Origin: Phoenix dactylifera
Lineage: Eukaryota; Streptophyta; Magnoliopsida; Arecales; Arecaceae
Direction: 5' to 3'
Length of the DNA stretch: 64,000 nt
Assembly: GCF_009389715.1 (NCBI RefSeq)
Contig: NC_052392.1
Coordinates: forward strand, 35,323,144 to 35,387,143
Under the pieces are notes generated by a model, which saw nothing but the letters and a program-made list of their open reading frames with translations, was not told the origin of the DNA and did no database searches. The translations under genes were made by a program, and so were the position numbers. This document shows, piece by piece, positions 1 to 11,850 of the stretch; within the stretch, counting starts at the first letter, position 1, and each line of letters opens with the position of its first letter.

Positions 1-2167
1 GCGGCGCTAGAGAGGGCGATTGCCAGAGGAGGCCGGTCGTCGGGGGAGCTTGACCGCCGGAGAAGAGGGCAATCGTGGGGGAAGGCGGCGGATTTCGCAA
101 GCCGGCAGGTCAAGGAGGAGGATCCCCACCAAACACACGAAGAGGCCTCGGATCCGTGGGTTTACTCACGGATTTCTCCACCGATTTCTTGCCGGAAGGG
201 CCGCCGGAGCATCCCGCCGGACCAAGGTAAGCCCTTGTGCTTTATTGATTGGTTTTTGGGTGGTGTTGGTGGAGTTTTGGCCGGTGAAGCTGTCGGAGAG
301 GGATCTGAAACAGGGTACCCCTGTTTCGGCCCCTTTCTTTCGGATTTCGCCGCCGCCGGCCGCCGGTTGGCCGGGATCCATGGCATATGGGGGGGTTGGA
401 CGGGACTGTGTTGGTTTGTAAGGGATTTTTAGGGCTCTGTTGGGGATGGGAAGTGGTGAACCGAGGTCTTCTCCTCGTGGTTCCACCTTCTTCCCCTCTT
501 CCTCTCGTCGGTTGGCCGCCGGCCGGCGACGACGGAGAGGTGGCTGCCGTCGGGTGGGGGGGGAGAGGCCGAGCCACCATGAGGAGGGCCTCCGACTGAT
601 GAAGGGAGAAGAAGAGGAGAGGACTTCGGTTGACAATGGAGGAAGGGGGAGGAGGCAGTGTTGGTTTGGGGGAAGAAGAAGAAACAGGAGAAGAAAATTC
701 TTCTCTCCCTCTCTTGGTCGGCCACCATCGCCGGTGACAGCAACAGTGGCGGCCGGCGACGGTCCGACCAGTGGTGGCCGAGGGTTGGGCAGGTGGCGGC
801 TGCTGCCCTTGGACCAAAGAAAATGGAAAAGGGAAGATGTATTCCCAACCATGAAGAGAGAGAGGATTCATCCCTTCTTTTGGTCTCTTCACCGGGACCG
901 GCCACCGTCGCCGGCATGGCGGCGGCCATGGCTGGCGACGACATAGGCCGGTGGTACAAGGGTGGGAGTCGGGCCACCCCGACTGCCCTAGATTTTGAGG
1001 GATTGAGATGTTTGGGGACCTGATGATGGACCCCATAGTAGATGTGAATTATGGTTTAGAATATTTAAATATTAAATAATTTAGTTGTGATTTATAATTG
1101 ATGTTGTAGAGGAAGAGTCGGCGGTGCCAGGAGATTTTGATCAGGGGACTCAGCACCCCAGTGCGTAGGTTGTGATTCGGATCCGTATTTGAGTCAGTCT
1201 ATAATCTCTGTAAGAATTTCTACATCTGAGCACCTATATTTATGCATTTGTTGGATTTATCGTTGGATATATTTTTATAATTATGTTGTTGTTTGTTTTA
1301 TGAGCTGATATGACACATATGAGATGTGCATTTTGTTATGAAAATATTGAAATAAATAAACTGGGAAGAATTGACATATTTTTGAGAATTTAAGAAAATA
1401 TGTGATGTGATTGGAATTTGATTAAACATGTAAAACTAGACATGTAGAATGGGTTGGACTAACCTCGTCATGAGATAGCCTCTACGAGCTTATGCGTAGG
1501 ATAGCTGCCACGAGCTGATGCGTGGGATAGTCTCCACGGGCTTACGCGTGGGATAGCCTCTACGAGCTTATACGTAGGATAGCCTCCACGGGCTTAGCGT
1601 GGGATAGCTGCCACGAGCTTATGCATGGGATTTGTGCAGTCTTGTACTGGGACATGAACTTGGTTAGTCCAAAGCCAGAAGTGAAAAGTCTGAAAACTTG
1701 AGAATCAGAGTAATACGGGAATGGATCACATAATGTGAAAAAGGATTTGACTTGTTGTTTGTTGAGCTTTTGAAAAGATGAAATGACATTTATTTGATGT
1801 TTTGATTATTTTATTATTATTACTGTGTATGGCTGTTGGGATTCTTACTGGGCTGGAAAAGCTCATACTACACTTACCTTTTTTTTCAGAGGCACTGGAT
1901 TCATAGAATCTGTCGGGTGGGACAAGAAGTGAGCTCGATCTGGAGTCAGACTGTTGGATAGATAGAAGTTAATCTATCTTTTATTTATGGACATTTGAAA
2001 TTATGTAATAAATCAGTACATTTTAGTTGGTTTGTTTTAAATACATTAATTATGGATTTATTGGAATTGTTGTTTATCTTAGGCTTTGCATGATCTTTAG
2101 GGCACTGCTCTAGGGCTCATGCGGCCGGTCACATACCGGACCCGGGTGATGGGTTCGGGGCGTGACA
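1..2167 (+). mobile_element. 3' part of a long LTR-like repeat (window starts inside it)
   Basis: The first kilobase is GC-rich, purine-rich and full of overlapping open frames on both strands, with none that looks like a protein. The second kilobase is AT-rich. The block ends with a CTCTAGGGCTCATGCGG-like stretch and then GGGGCGTGACA at 2157-2167. The same order (GC-rich leader, AT-rich middle, a minisatellite, a GGGATTCTTACTGGGCTG-like motif, a closing GTGACA) is seen at 10.3-12.5, 37.0-38.3 and 53.1-55.3 kb. Downstream sequence from 2172 matches the flank at about 19670, so 2167 is a real element boundary. A long gypsy-type solo LTR fits, but the left end is outside the window and no internal domain is present. 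Confidence 0.6.
1470..1632 (+). repeat. Minisatellite, about 29-bp units inside the LTR-like repeat
   Basis: Five to six imperfect units alternate between forms such as GATAGCCTCTACGAGCTTAT and GATAGCTGCCACGAGC, each ending GCGTRGG. The tandem repeats at 11.58-11.85, 37.40-37.66 and 54.39-54.67 kb sit at a similar place in their LTR-like elements but have a different unit sequence. Confidence 0.8.
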
Positions 2168-2752
2168 AGAAGAATCTCAAACGCACTCAACATCGACATG
2201 AGACAAAAATCTCAATTATTATTGTTTGGGCATGAGGATATCAAATTTAGTCTAAGCTTCCTCTTGTTTATTTACTAGTAGTGTGTTTGATTCCTAACAT
2301 AAAAGTTATAAGTGACATGATCCGGACTTTATTTCTTTCAAGACTTGACCAAATGCTAGATGATGCCATATGTATGAAGCGTGGAGCATCACAAAATTGT
2401 GATTTATTTTAAAAATCTTTAAAGTTTATCTATCTTTGGAGTTAATTCTCATTTTATTTTTAATTTCTGATGATTAAAAATTTTATTTCCATCCCCATTT
2501 TTTAATGACCTTTTCTTCTTTGCTGAGCAGAGATTTTGATAACCATTTTATATTTAGTCCCATGCTATGTATACTTATGCATTATTATGTAGTGTGTGTG
2601 TGTATATATATATAAACATCACTAACTATTAAATGGATGATTTGTCGATAAGACTAGACAAAAAATGGTATATTATGTAAAAGCTGAGTGCCGAATAATA
2701 GTCAAACAAAGAACGGGATGTTTAAGCTTCATTCAAAAGCTACATGGCCTGT

Positions 2753-4640
2753 GCATATCTTTCAATGGACATCCATTAAAAAGTAAGGGACAAAAAAACA
2801 AGTTAAGTTGCATCACCAAATTAAATTTGGTATTTAACTTTTTCTCAGTAACCAATTAGCTAAATTGGGGAAACTATAAGTAATTTGTGTTGCAAAGTTT
2901 ATCGTGAATCACGTTGTATGGGCCAATCTAACATCCATATCATGCCTTCTCCTTTTCAAGAAAATTGTGACCACAATCACCTCATTAGTCACCATCTAAT
3001 AAGTTTAGAAATAATGAGATGGGGCCCACAAATTGAGATCCCCTGCCTCCCACACCATTCAGAAGGGCATAGATTCCCAAGATGAATTGGCTCATTGATA
3101 ATTTCTTCAACTAGTTGTGATCTAAATCAGCTCCAATTATTATTAGAATCTCACCATTGCCATGCTATATTTATGTCAAGCTAATTCCACTCCATATTTA
3201 AAAAGTATGAATGTTAGTAGTGTGTGCATATCTCTCAATGGACATCTATTAAAATTCAAGACATAAAAAAAGAAATTAAGTTGCATCACCAAATTAAATT
3301 TGGTATTTAACTTTTTCTCAGTAACCAATTAACTAAATTGGGGCATCCATAAGTAATTTTTATTGCAAAGTTTATTATGAATCACGTTGCATGGGCCAAT
3401 CTAACATCTATATCCGGCCTTCTCCTTTTCAAAATAATTGTGACCACAATCACCTCATTAAACATCATCCAATTAGATAAGAAATAATGAGATGGAGCCT
3501 ACAAATTGAGATCCCCTGCCTCCCACACCATTCAGAAAGATGTAGGTTCCCATGATCAGTTTGCTTATTGATAATATCTTCAACTAGTTGTGATCTAAAT
3601 CAGCTCCAATTGTCATTAGGATCTCACCATTGTCATGCTAAATTTATGTCGAGCTAATTCCACCCCATATTTTAAAAGTATGAATGTTAGTAATGTGTGC
3701 ATATCTTTCAATGGACATCTATTAAAATTCAAGGGATAAAAAAAGAAGTTAAGTTACATCACCAAATTAAATTTGGTATTTAACTTCTTCTCAGTAACCA
3801 CTTAACTAAATTGGGGAAACCATAAGTAATTTGTGTTGCAAAGTTTATCATGAATCACGTTGTGCGGGCCAATCTAACATTCATATCCTGTCTTCTCCTT
3901 TTCAAGAAAATTGTGACCACAGTCACCTCATTAGTCATCATCCAATAAGGTAAGAAATAATGAGATGGAGCCTACAAATTGAGATCCCTTGCCTCCCGCA
4001 CAATTCAAAAGGGCATAGATTCCCAAGATGAATTCACTCATTGATAATAACTTCAACTAGTTGTGATCTAAATCAGCTCCAATTATTATTAGAATCTCAC
4101 CATTGCCATGCTATATTTATGTCAAGCTAATTCCACTCCATATTTAAAAAGTATGAATGTTAGTAGTGTGTGCATATCTCTCAATGGACATCTATTAAAA
4201 TTCAAGACATAAAAAAAGAAATTAAGTTGCATCACCAAATTAAATTTGGTATTTAACTTTTTCTCAGTAACCAATTAACTAAATTGGGGCATCCATAAGT
4301 AATTTTTATTGCAAAGTTTATTATGAATCACGTTGCATGGGCCAATCTAACATCTATATCTGGCCTTCTCCTTTTCAAGAAAATTGGGACCACAATCACC
4401 CATTAGTCATCATCCAATTAGGTAAGAAATAATGAGATGGAGCCTACAAATTGAGATCCCCTGCCTCCCACACCATTCAGAAAGATGTAGGTTCCCATGA
4501 TCAGTTTGCTCATTGATAATATCTTCAACTAGTTGGGATCTAAATTAGCTCCAATTATCATTAGGATCTCACCATTGTCATGCTGAATTTATATCGAGCT
4601 AATTCGACTCCATATTTTAAAAGCATGAATGCTACAATTG
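2753..4640. repeat. Four tandem copies of a 473-bp unit
   Basis: The marker GCATATCT.TCAATGGACATC starts at 2753, 3226, 3699 and 4172, giving three spacings of exactly 473 bp. Each unit contains ACCAAATTAAATTTGG, GCAAAGTTTATYRTGAATCACG and GAGATCCCYTGCCTCCC. The paralogous block at 20.76-21.2 kb has only one unit. No coding potential is seen. Confidence 0.92.
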
Positions 4641-5065
4641 CAAAACATCCTAACCCCCAAACCATATCCATAAACTCTTTTGACATTGTGATTTTACAAA
4701 TTAATAGCTGCTCAACTGATGTATCGTATATGATCTACCAATCAAGTCAGCCCTAAGGTTGATACGTCATATTCATAGCTTTTAAAATATACAAATTAAC
4801 TAGTGGCCCTTGCTGACACAGTAACATATGTAGACATTAAAATGCTGATTTTTGCTCAACAGTTATGAGGGTTCTACATATGCATCCAAGGATTCTTACA
4901 ACTAAAATATATTAATAAATAGAAATTTGTTTACATATTTGTTTACATATTTAATAACATTTAATGTAGACGTATAGATATTTGTTTACATGTTTAAAAT
5001 TAAAATATTATTAAATTTGTTTCATTCTTTAGAGATTTGCAATGGATTTGTTGAAATATGAATCC

Positions 5066-5067
<2 letters not shown>

Positions 5068-5118
<51 letters not shown>
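5068..5118. repeat. (TA)n microsatellite
   Basis: An uninterrupted AT dinucleotide run of about 50 bp. Its counterpart in the paralogous block, at 21569-21628, is longer. Confidence 0.95.
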
Positions 5119-5121
<3 letters not shown>

Positions 5122-7399
5122 AAAACATTGCAATTTTTTATTATTTTTTAGATTTTTTTACTATTATTTTTAGTTCAAGAAAATTATTACTAGCTTAGAT
5201 GTTAATTTGATTTCCAAATTAAGCAGTTTGATGGTAAGTTAATGAAGATATAAGTCTTCCACAACTTTTATTTAAAAAATCTATTGCAAAAATACTGTAG
5301 CAATGGTTTGCATTTTTATTAATTAATTTATGACGAATTGCAAATTTTCCTCTAAATAATTCATCTCCAAATTTTTTTCCTTAGTTAGTATAAAATTTAA
5401 TTTAAAAATTATAATTTTTGCCACTATCTCAATTGGCCCATTAACAATGGAAGTAAGATTTATGATTTAATATTTTTTAAAAAAATGGAGTGATTTAATG
5501 TTGTCATTCTTTATAGGTGACATTGCAATTTGAGCTCAATTTGTTGAGTAGACCTACTGTGTAAGATATTTTTAGTGATCCTAGCATAATAGTCTTGCTT
5601 ATTGGTGTCTACGCTATGATTCGATGTTCGTGCTAATAAAAAATAGTTGTAAGTTTGTATTTTGATGGAGCCATTCTCAATTTATTGTTTGCATTAGAAT
5701 AAGGAGAGAAAAAATGAAGATTGTTGGATTTATTTTCAAATAGATGGTTAGAGCCGTTTTTCTATAAATATTTGATATTTCTCTTGATTATAATCGTAGA
5801 AATGTACATTGTGGAAATTTCATCAAAAAGAAATTTGGAAGAAATTAATGAACTAATAGTATGCCATACATTGCTTATTTTGTTTATTAATCTTTCTTTG
5901 CTACTTATATTGTTTTATTTGCACGTATATTTTAACTATTATTTTTAATAAATCCTACCAATGGTGGTCAAGCTACAAATTGGTTAACTGTTATTTTTCT
6001 GTACAAGGAACCCAAATCAAATTACATAAAATGAAAAATATAGCTTTCATCATATTTATTTAATTTTTTTCTCATCAATACTGAATAATCTTCTCCATCT
6101 TTTTATTTCTTTTTTCGTGCATAACAAGGATGAGACAGGAGAAGCAACATACAAAGAAAGATTCCAGCATTTTCCTCAACCAAGGTAAAAAAAAAAAAAA
6201 AAACAAATAGAGTTCTTTGTATACAAGAAAGTCTTGATTGTAATTGTATTTTTGTGAGAAAAAACAACTTCTATATCTAGATACCATCTAGATTTTGATA
6301 TAATAGCAATTTTTCATGAAACAGTCATCCCAGAATTTTATACAGCATCTAATGTTTAATTCAACTATAACTTTTGCTTATCGCTAATTTTTCTGTTATT
6401 CAACTTAATTCCGCCGCATTGCATTGCGTGGGTAATATTTCAGGCTTGGATCGGCCCGGCCCGTTTGGCTCAAAATCCAAGTCCATGGCCATTTGACTGG
6501 TTTTGAACTTGAGTGGGCTGAGCGTTCCATCCAGCCCGTGAACAGATCTTCTTAACACAATGTTTTGTATGATTTGTAATTTGGATGCACTCAAATCTAT
6601 AGAATAATTATTGATTTTTGTTTTCTTTACATCAATTATAATATGTGGAAAAAACTTGATGTGTTTTTTTTCTATTTTCTTTTTTTTAGCATAAACCAAG
6701 ACAACACAACACGTTCTTCTCACTAGAGACTTTAAGATGATGGTGAGTTCAACAAAAGAAAAGTAGACCATACACAACATCTGTTATGCGTTCTAGTTGC
6801 ATTGGGAAGTCAGTTTGCAAGTATTGTTGGATACCTTTGAATGTGATGAATTAATATAGTCCATAAGATTTTGTATATAGTTTTGTTTTGGTTTAGAAAG
6901 TCAGCCAAGACTAGGGTGCTAGGGTGCAGCTGACGTCCCTCGTGAAGCGAAGATTCATGTTCCCGCCTCATGTTATCCCATAATGCATTCCCACCTCGAG
7001 TAGGATATATGGAATTAAAAAAAAAATAGCACCATTTTTTTTCCCAAAAAGTTAATACCGTTGTTCTATAAAAAGATTCATCTCTCTTCGCATGAATCTA
7101 TTATTGGATCATCTCCGCTAGATCTATGCCAATGGATGAACAACCAAGTTCCAATTTGGAGATCTGTGCAATGAGTGATCCAATGGTGGTTTTGCATGAA
7201 AGATACAACCCCGTCGCGCCATTGATCTGATAGCTAGTACTATCAAGCATTCACACAAAGGAAAAACTTATAAGATGGAACTAGGGTAAAATCATCGTGA
7301 TATATAAAGAGGACATGTCCTGCATCCGTGAGATTTTAAAATCCATCTGTAAGCTTTTAAACTCTTTGGTACCCAACTTCCGGAGTTGGCCATTAAAAT

Positions 7400-7612
7400 C
7401 TAGGAAAGAAGACTTTTTCCCTTCCCAAATTGAGCTAATTTTGCAATATTAGCCTGTAAAGATGATGGGCTGAAAGAGCCATCATAAATCAATTTAACAA
7501 ATCCATCAGCAGGATATATCCAAGTAACAGCTTGAATTGTGTTTTGTTGGATTTGAAAGACTTGGAAGCCTTCTCTTCTAGCAGAGCTACGATCGATGGT
7601 ATTCATGACCAT
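7400..7612 (-). pseudogene. Fragment resembling the start of a plant RNase H-like domain
   Basis: The 70-codon minus-strand frame contains WIYPADGFVKLIYDGSFSPS. This resembles the W-x-P-x-x-G-x-x-K-x-N-x-D-G-S opening of the RVT_3/RNase H-like domains of plant LINEs and their domesticated relatives; the LINE at 35.6 kb has PPSFLKVNFDGSVLNGG. The rest of the domain is missing, the asparagine before D-G-S is replaced by tyrosine, and no in-frame continuation was found on either side. It is most simply a decayed retroelement scrap. An exon of a domesticated RNase H-like gene is possible but unsupported. Confidence 0.4.
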
Positions 7613-8114
7613 ATGCTCTATTATGTAGAAATCAAGTATTCATGAGAACGATTAATAGCTTACTTTATAATTTGGTATGAAGGCTCCCTTACGTCAGAGA
7701 AATGATAAGAGTACTGATTTTTCCAAGACCAACAAAAAAACAACAAAAGCTGCAATAGCTCAATGGATCTGCTTAGTGACTAGACCCAAACCAAAAATAT
7801 AACTCAAGCATAAACTGCACCTAGTCGCCTCTTAGCAAGTTAAGCATGAAATTCAAGAGAATGACTACTTTTTTGTTTTTTTTTTTTAAATTTTATGCAT
7901 GCAATATTTGGAAGAGGCAAAGAAAGGCCTAAGTTCCACATGAATATTGAATAGCATTTTTTCCCAAGCACAAGTGTTGTCATGCTGAGGACTCATATGC
8001 CTATAATTCACTATCACAGAAATGAAATAAAGCCTGTTCTTTCTTTTCAGAAAAAAGAAAAAGAAAATAAAAGAAAAGAAAAGTGCTGATTATTCCGCTG
8101 CCCAATCATCCTAA
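7613..8114. other. Unassigned AT-rich intergenic sequence
   Basis: Nothing recognisable. It includes short homopolymer runs (T-run near 7876, A/G-rich 8041-8085) and no frame with a known motif. Confidence 0.5.
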
Positions 8115-8769
8115 TTGGCCATGAAACATGGATCTTCATCATCACCATCAGTACTCAAATCCGATGGTGCCAAATCCTATATCAGTTTGGTTGTCTCCTC
8201 TAGAAAGAAGTCTTCTCTGACCGGGTCAACAAGCGACCTCCCAGTGTCTCAAGACCTGAGGATCTCGAGTAGGGTCGACGTGAGATATTTCATTGAAGAT
8301 TATCAGGTACGTGTCAGCTGTTCGTTTGCTAGAAAGCCTGTCCTCTCTATGCCAGGCTTGAGCAGAACACGGGTCATTAGCTTCAACGCAAACCAAGCCG
8401 ACGGTAGAGGGAGAAATTATACTCTAAACTTCGTGCACCACGTGCCGTGCTTCCGCCAAGCTCGGCATCTGGAACTGGTGACTCCCTTTTTTTGCATTTT
8501 TTTGGGACTTTTTGGGTTAAAAAAATCGATCTTTAATGCTTAAGCCTAGACGTTTTCTGGGTAAAAGTTGTGATTTTTTTTTGAAATATTTCTGGGTTAC
8601 AGGTTCTTATCGGTCGAGAAGAACCGATACACGTACATTCGGCTCTTCCCGGAGCCATGCCGGATCTCAAAGGAGCAGGCCCCCATGGCTCGGTTCGTGC
8701 TTCGGGTCTCCAAACCCAGGCCTGGCCGCCGGCCCTATATCTCGCCTGGTACTCTCGCTGCTGCCTTAA
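8115..8769 (+). pseudogene. Unrecognised gene fragment with plausible splice sites
   Basis: I do not recognise the protein. A frame starting at ATG 8115 runs 142 codons. After about 64 codons (ending SRVDVRYFIEDYQ) it meets a strong donor, CAG/GTACGT, at 8306/8307. Around 8600-8755 another frame reads NRYTYIRLFPEPCRISKEQ, then a block of hydrophobic and basic residues, ending in a stop near 8767. An acceptor TTACAG lies at 8597-8602 and a weaker TCGAG further on. The weaker one would join the two stretches in frame as ...EDYQ-KNRYTY.... The GC-richer, protein-like composition stands out from the AT-rich surroundings. No further exon was found downstream, so this looks like the 5' part of a gene cut off or decayed, or a captured fragment. 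A real short gene cannot be excluded. Confidence 0.35.
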
Positions 8770-10265
8770 CTTGATTTGATTTTTGGTCAGCAATATTGTT
8801 TTATTAACATTAGTAAATTTTTATTTGAATTCCTGCTTTTTTAGTGTAATTGCTTATTAAAGATGGGATTTTTTAGTGTTCTAAGGATTCATCTCGACGA
8901 ATTTTCCATGTTAAAGCGGTTTTGGTTTTATTGGACAAGAAAACGTCATTAGAAAATGTGTAAGAACCCTGAAGGCGTTGTAAAAGAGCAATAAAGAGAG
9001 GGGAGAGAGATGTAGGATCTCCCCCTCTCTCTCTCTCTCTCTATGTGTGTGTGTGTGTATGTCTGCGTGTCCTATCGAAGCTTGGTCAATAAGAACCTTT
9101 TAAAGAAGTCCGACTCGTGGGTTGACAGTGAGAAAGACAAAGGAAGATTATGCTTGCAGATGGCATCTCCAGCTTGGATTGCATAGTTTGGAGGAATGAG
9201 GCTCTTGATAATTTCTCATTCATACATCAATAATTGATACTGTTTTATGGGAAAAAAGTGTTTGTGGGTGTTATCTACAGCTTGATAAAGAATACCATGA
9301 TTCATTGGGCTCCAATGGCAACTTTGGAAATTAGAAAGTACTGATGGGAACCATCTGGAGATCTTCAAGAGAGTATAGGTCATGCTGTTATTCATTGAAG
9401 TTGATTTGACTTTATGGAGTGCCGATGTTAGTGACAATGAAATTTACAATGTTGGCAACTAATGGTTTGCTGGATATATTATGGATTACGGAGGTTGCAA
9501 TGGATGCATATATTGATGAAAACAATGGTGATTTATTCTAAACTTCAGGATGTCCATCACTTGACATGTCAATAACCATGTTTCACATAGGTAAGCTCAA
9601 ACTACTTGCAATACATAATTAAGCGATGTGGTCATTAAGTTTTATATTATCACATCACAGTGCATTTTAGGCACCATATAGTCACGTACCTTAGGCATAT
9701 GTAGACACTGTACGTAGTAAGAACTAGGAAAACTATATAGAAAATGGTCCAATTAGAGTAATGCTTGCTTACTGGCTATTGTTATGGTGTTATGAAAAGT
9801 TACAGTTAAGGTCGGTAATAGAGCTAGCCAGCTTGGTTCTAGCCATTGTGACATTTAATGAATGGGTTTGAGCTCAACAAATTTGAGGTTTGAGCTTGGC
9901 CCGCTATGCACCAACCTTGGCCCCCGTTCTAACCTTAAATTACCTACAACATAACATAGTATGCTATTACATAATAGAGTTTTGCTTTGACAATTCTCTC
10001 ATTTTTTCAGTTGTTTTTAAGGTCTAATTGTAGCCCTTGATTTGCTAAAGGGTAGAAGAGTAACTTTCAAGTTTGATTGGGTCAGTCGGCTAGCGAATAG
10101 GGATCCATGTGAGACTAAGCAAAAATACTTCTATCTATTCTATATTGTGCTTCCTCCTGTGAGCTCAGGGAACAAACAAGGGCCCCTCTCCCAAACACAG
10201 TGGAAAGAGAAGAACAATGGAATTTGGGCAAGCTTGTTAGAGCACTAGATGTTGCCCCCCTTTCA
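8770..10265. other. Intergenic sequence without recognisable genes
   Basis: AT-rich and unique as far as I can see within the window. It contains a CT run followed by a GT run at 9022-9058. The short open frames show no family motif. Confidence 0.5.
9022..9058. repeat. Compound (CT)n/(TG)n microsatellite
   Basis: CTCTCT run followed by TGTGTG run, about 37 bp. Confidence 0.85.
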
Positions 10266-10445
10266 TCTCACTTAGCTATTTTGTCCCTTTTGTAAGAATC
10301 AGGCAAGCAGGGCCCGACCTGGACCAAAGTCGGCAGGCCCAAACGGCTTTGTTTCAATCTCATAAAAAAAAAAAAAAAAAAAAAGAGCAAAGAACGGAAG
10401 ATGTGGATCGAAACAGAGGATCCAGCGACCCTCTGTTTTTCCCTT

Positions 10446-10482
10446 TGGGGGGGGGGGGGGGCGGGGGGTGGGGGGGGGGGCT
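10446..10482 (+). repeat. G-run (about 35 nearly uninterrupted G)
   Basis: TTT is followed by 16 or more G, then C and T interruptions, and another run of 11 G. It lies in the GC-rich leader part of the LTR-like repeat, is quadruplex-prone, and is also a likely place for assembly error. Confidence 0.85.
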
Positions 10483-11577
10483 CTCCCTTGCGGCATCTGA
10501 TTGAGTTTACTGTACTCTGCCAGTGCCGCCGAGGGATCGGGAGCGCAGCACCTCGCCGGAGTGAGGTAAGGACTTCCGGCACCTACTCACTCCCTCCTCT
10601 GCCTTCCCCTCCTTTAGATCTACCGGCAATGGCCGGATCCGGCAAAGGGCCGGGATGTAGGAAGAGCACAGAAAAAGAGGAAGAAGAGGGTAGGACCCTG
10701 CGGCCGCCGCAGGCCCCCGGCCGCGGTCACCACAGATCTGGCACGAGGGCGCAGGAAGAAGAAGAAAACAAGGTTGCCCTCCACACATTTACATCAGCTT
10801 CACGTGTGCTTGCCCTCCTCTAGATCTCTGGATTTCGCCCCATTTCTTCAGCACATCCCCTTCGTGCATATATTGTGGAGCTACTTTGCAGAGAAGGTGA
10901 GCAGCATGGTGCAATGAAAGTTTTCTTTCTTTAATTAGAGTTCAGCATGTCATATATATACATTAGCCTACACATAATTGAGTGTGAAGAAGCATCAGAA
11001 CACAAAATAAATTTTGGACCGAAGCATGCCTCTTATTTGATAATATGATCACAACATAACCATGGTGTCTCCGCTTCTATCACTGAATCGTATCACCATG
11101 AAAGATGTTACCATATGGTGCACTCACTTTTGTTTTCACACCATATCTAGCAACCACTTCAAGCCCAAAAACCAAATCAGTGCAAATTCTGATCAGGATA
11201 GTACTCTGCATCCCAGCTCGTCGGGTTTAGTCAGTCATCGATAGCGGTAAAAAGTCATGTACACGATCATCTTTATAAATAATATATATTTTGTAATATA
11301 TATTGATGATTTTAGGGTTTCCATCATTTTCTATATGATTGCTTAATGATTTCTGGCATATATATTTTATTAATATATGGAGATATCAAATATCGATGAT
11401 TATGGCTATTTGGATTATGGTTTTGGTTGCTGGCATACGATGCTGGTTATTTTAGAATTTGAGCATGACATATAATATGAAATTATATTTTTTATGGTAT
11501 GGATGAAATTGAATAATTTGATTAATGAACAAAAAAATTTGGACTAGACATGTTATGGATCACTGTTACGGATCGAA

Positions 11578-11850
11578 TCGTGACACATTGTTTGCCACTG
11601 CGGGCCGAAGCGTAGTTATTTTGGATTGCCACTGTAGGCCAAAGTGCAGTTATTTTGGCTTCCCACTATGGATCGAAGTGCGGATATTCTGGTTTGCCAC
11701 TGTGGGTCAAGTGCAGTTATCTTCGATTGCCACTGCGGGCCGAAGCGCACTTGTCTTGGTTTGCCACCGCGGGCTGAAATGTTGATATTTTCATTTGCCA
11801 AAGCAAGCTGAAACACAGATGTTTTGGTTTGCCAGTTGCGGGCCGAAGCA
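11578..11850 (+). repeat. Minisatellite, about 35-38-bp units (GCCACTGCGGGCCGAAG core)
   Basis: Seven to eight imperfect units of the form TTTGCCACTGCGGGCCGAAG followed by YGCRGWTATYTTGG. The same array is found at 37.40-37.66 and 54.39-54.67 kb in the other two LTR-like copies. It is not a CRISPR array: units are contiguous and diverged with no unique spacers, and the host is a plant. Confidence 0.9.

Larger units (their letters stand above)
2168..7400. repeat. Duplicated non-coding block, copy 1 (partner at about 19.67-22.54 kb)
   Basis: No gene is visible. From AGAATCTCAAAC near 2172 to about 7400, the order of landmarks repeats at 19.67-22.54 kb. These are the CATGAGACAAAAATCTC segment, the SCATCACCAAATTAAATTTGG segment, a (TA)n tract, a GGCCCGGCCCG segment, the CATAAACCAAGACAACACAAC segment and the GATGAACAACCAAG segment. 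Copy 1 is longer because it holds four tandem 473-bp units and about 0.8 kb of extra AT-rich sequence at 5.2-6.4 kb. A poly-A run lies at 6187-6203. Confidence 0.75.

Noticed and set aside
20-1036. Many long overlapping frames on both strands
   Set aside because: All arise from GC-rich, low-complexity LTR leader sequence. None shows a domain or a consistent codon pattern.
11578-11850. CRISPR-like spacing of repeats
   Set aside because: Units are contiguous and diverged with no unique spacers, and the DNA is clearly plant nuclear. It is a minisatellite.
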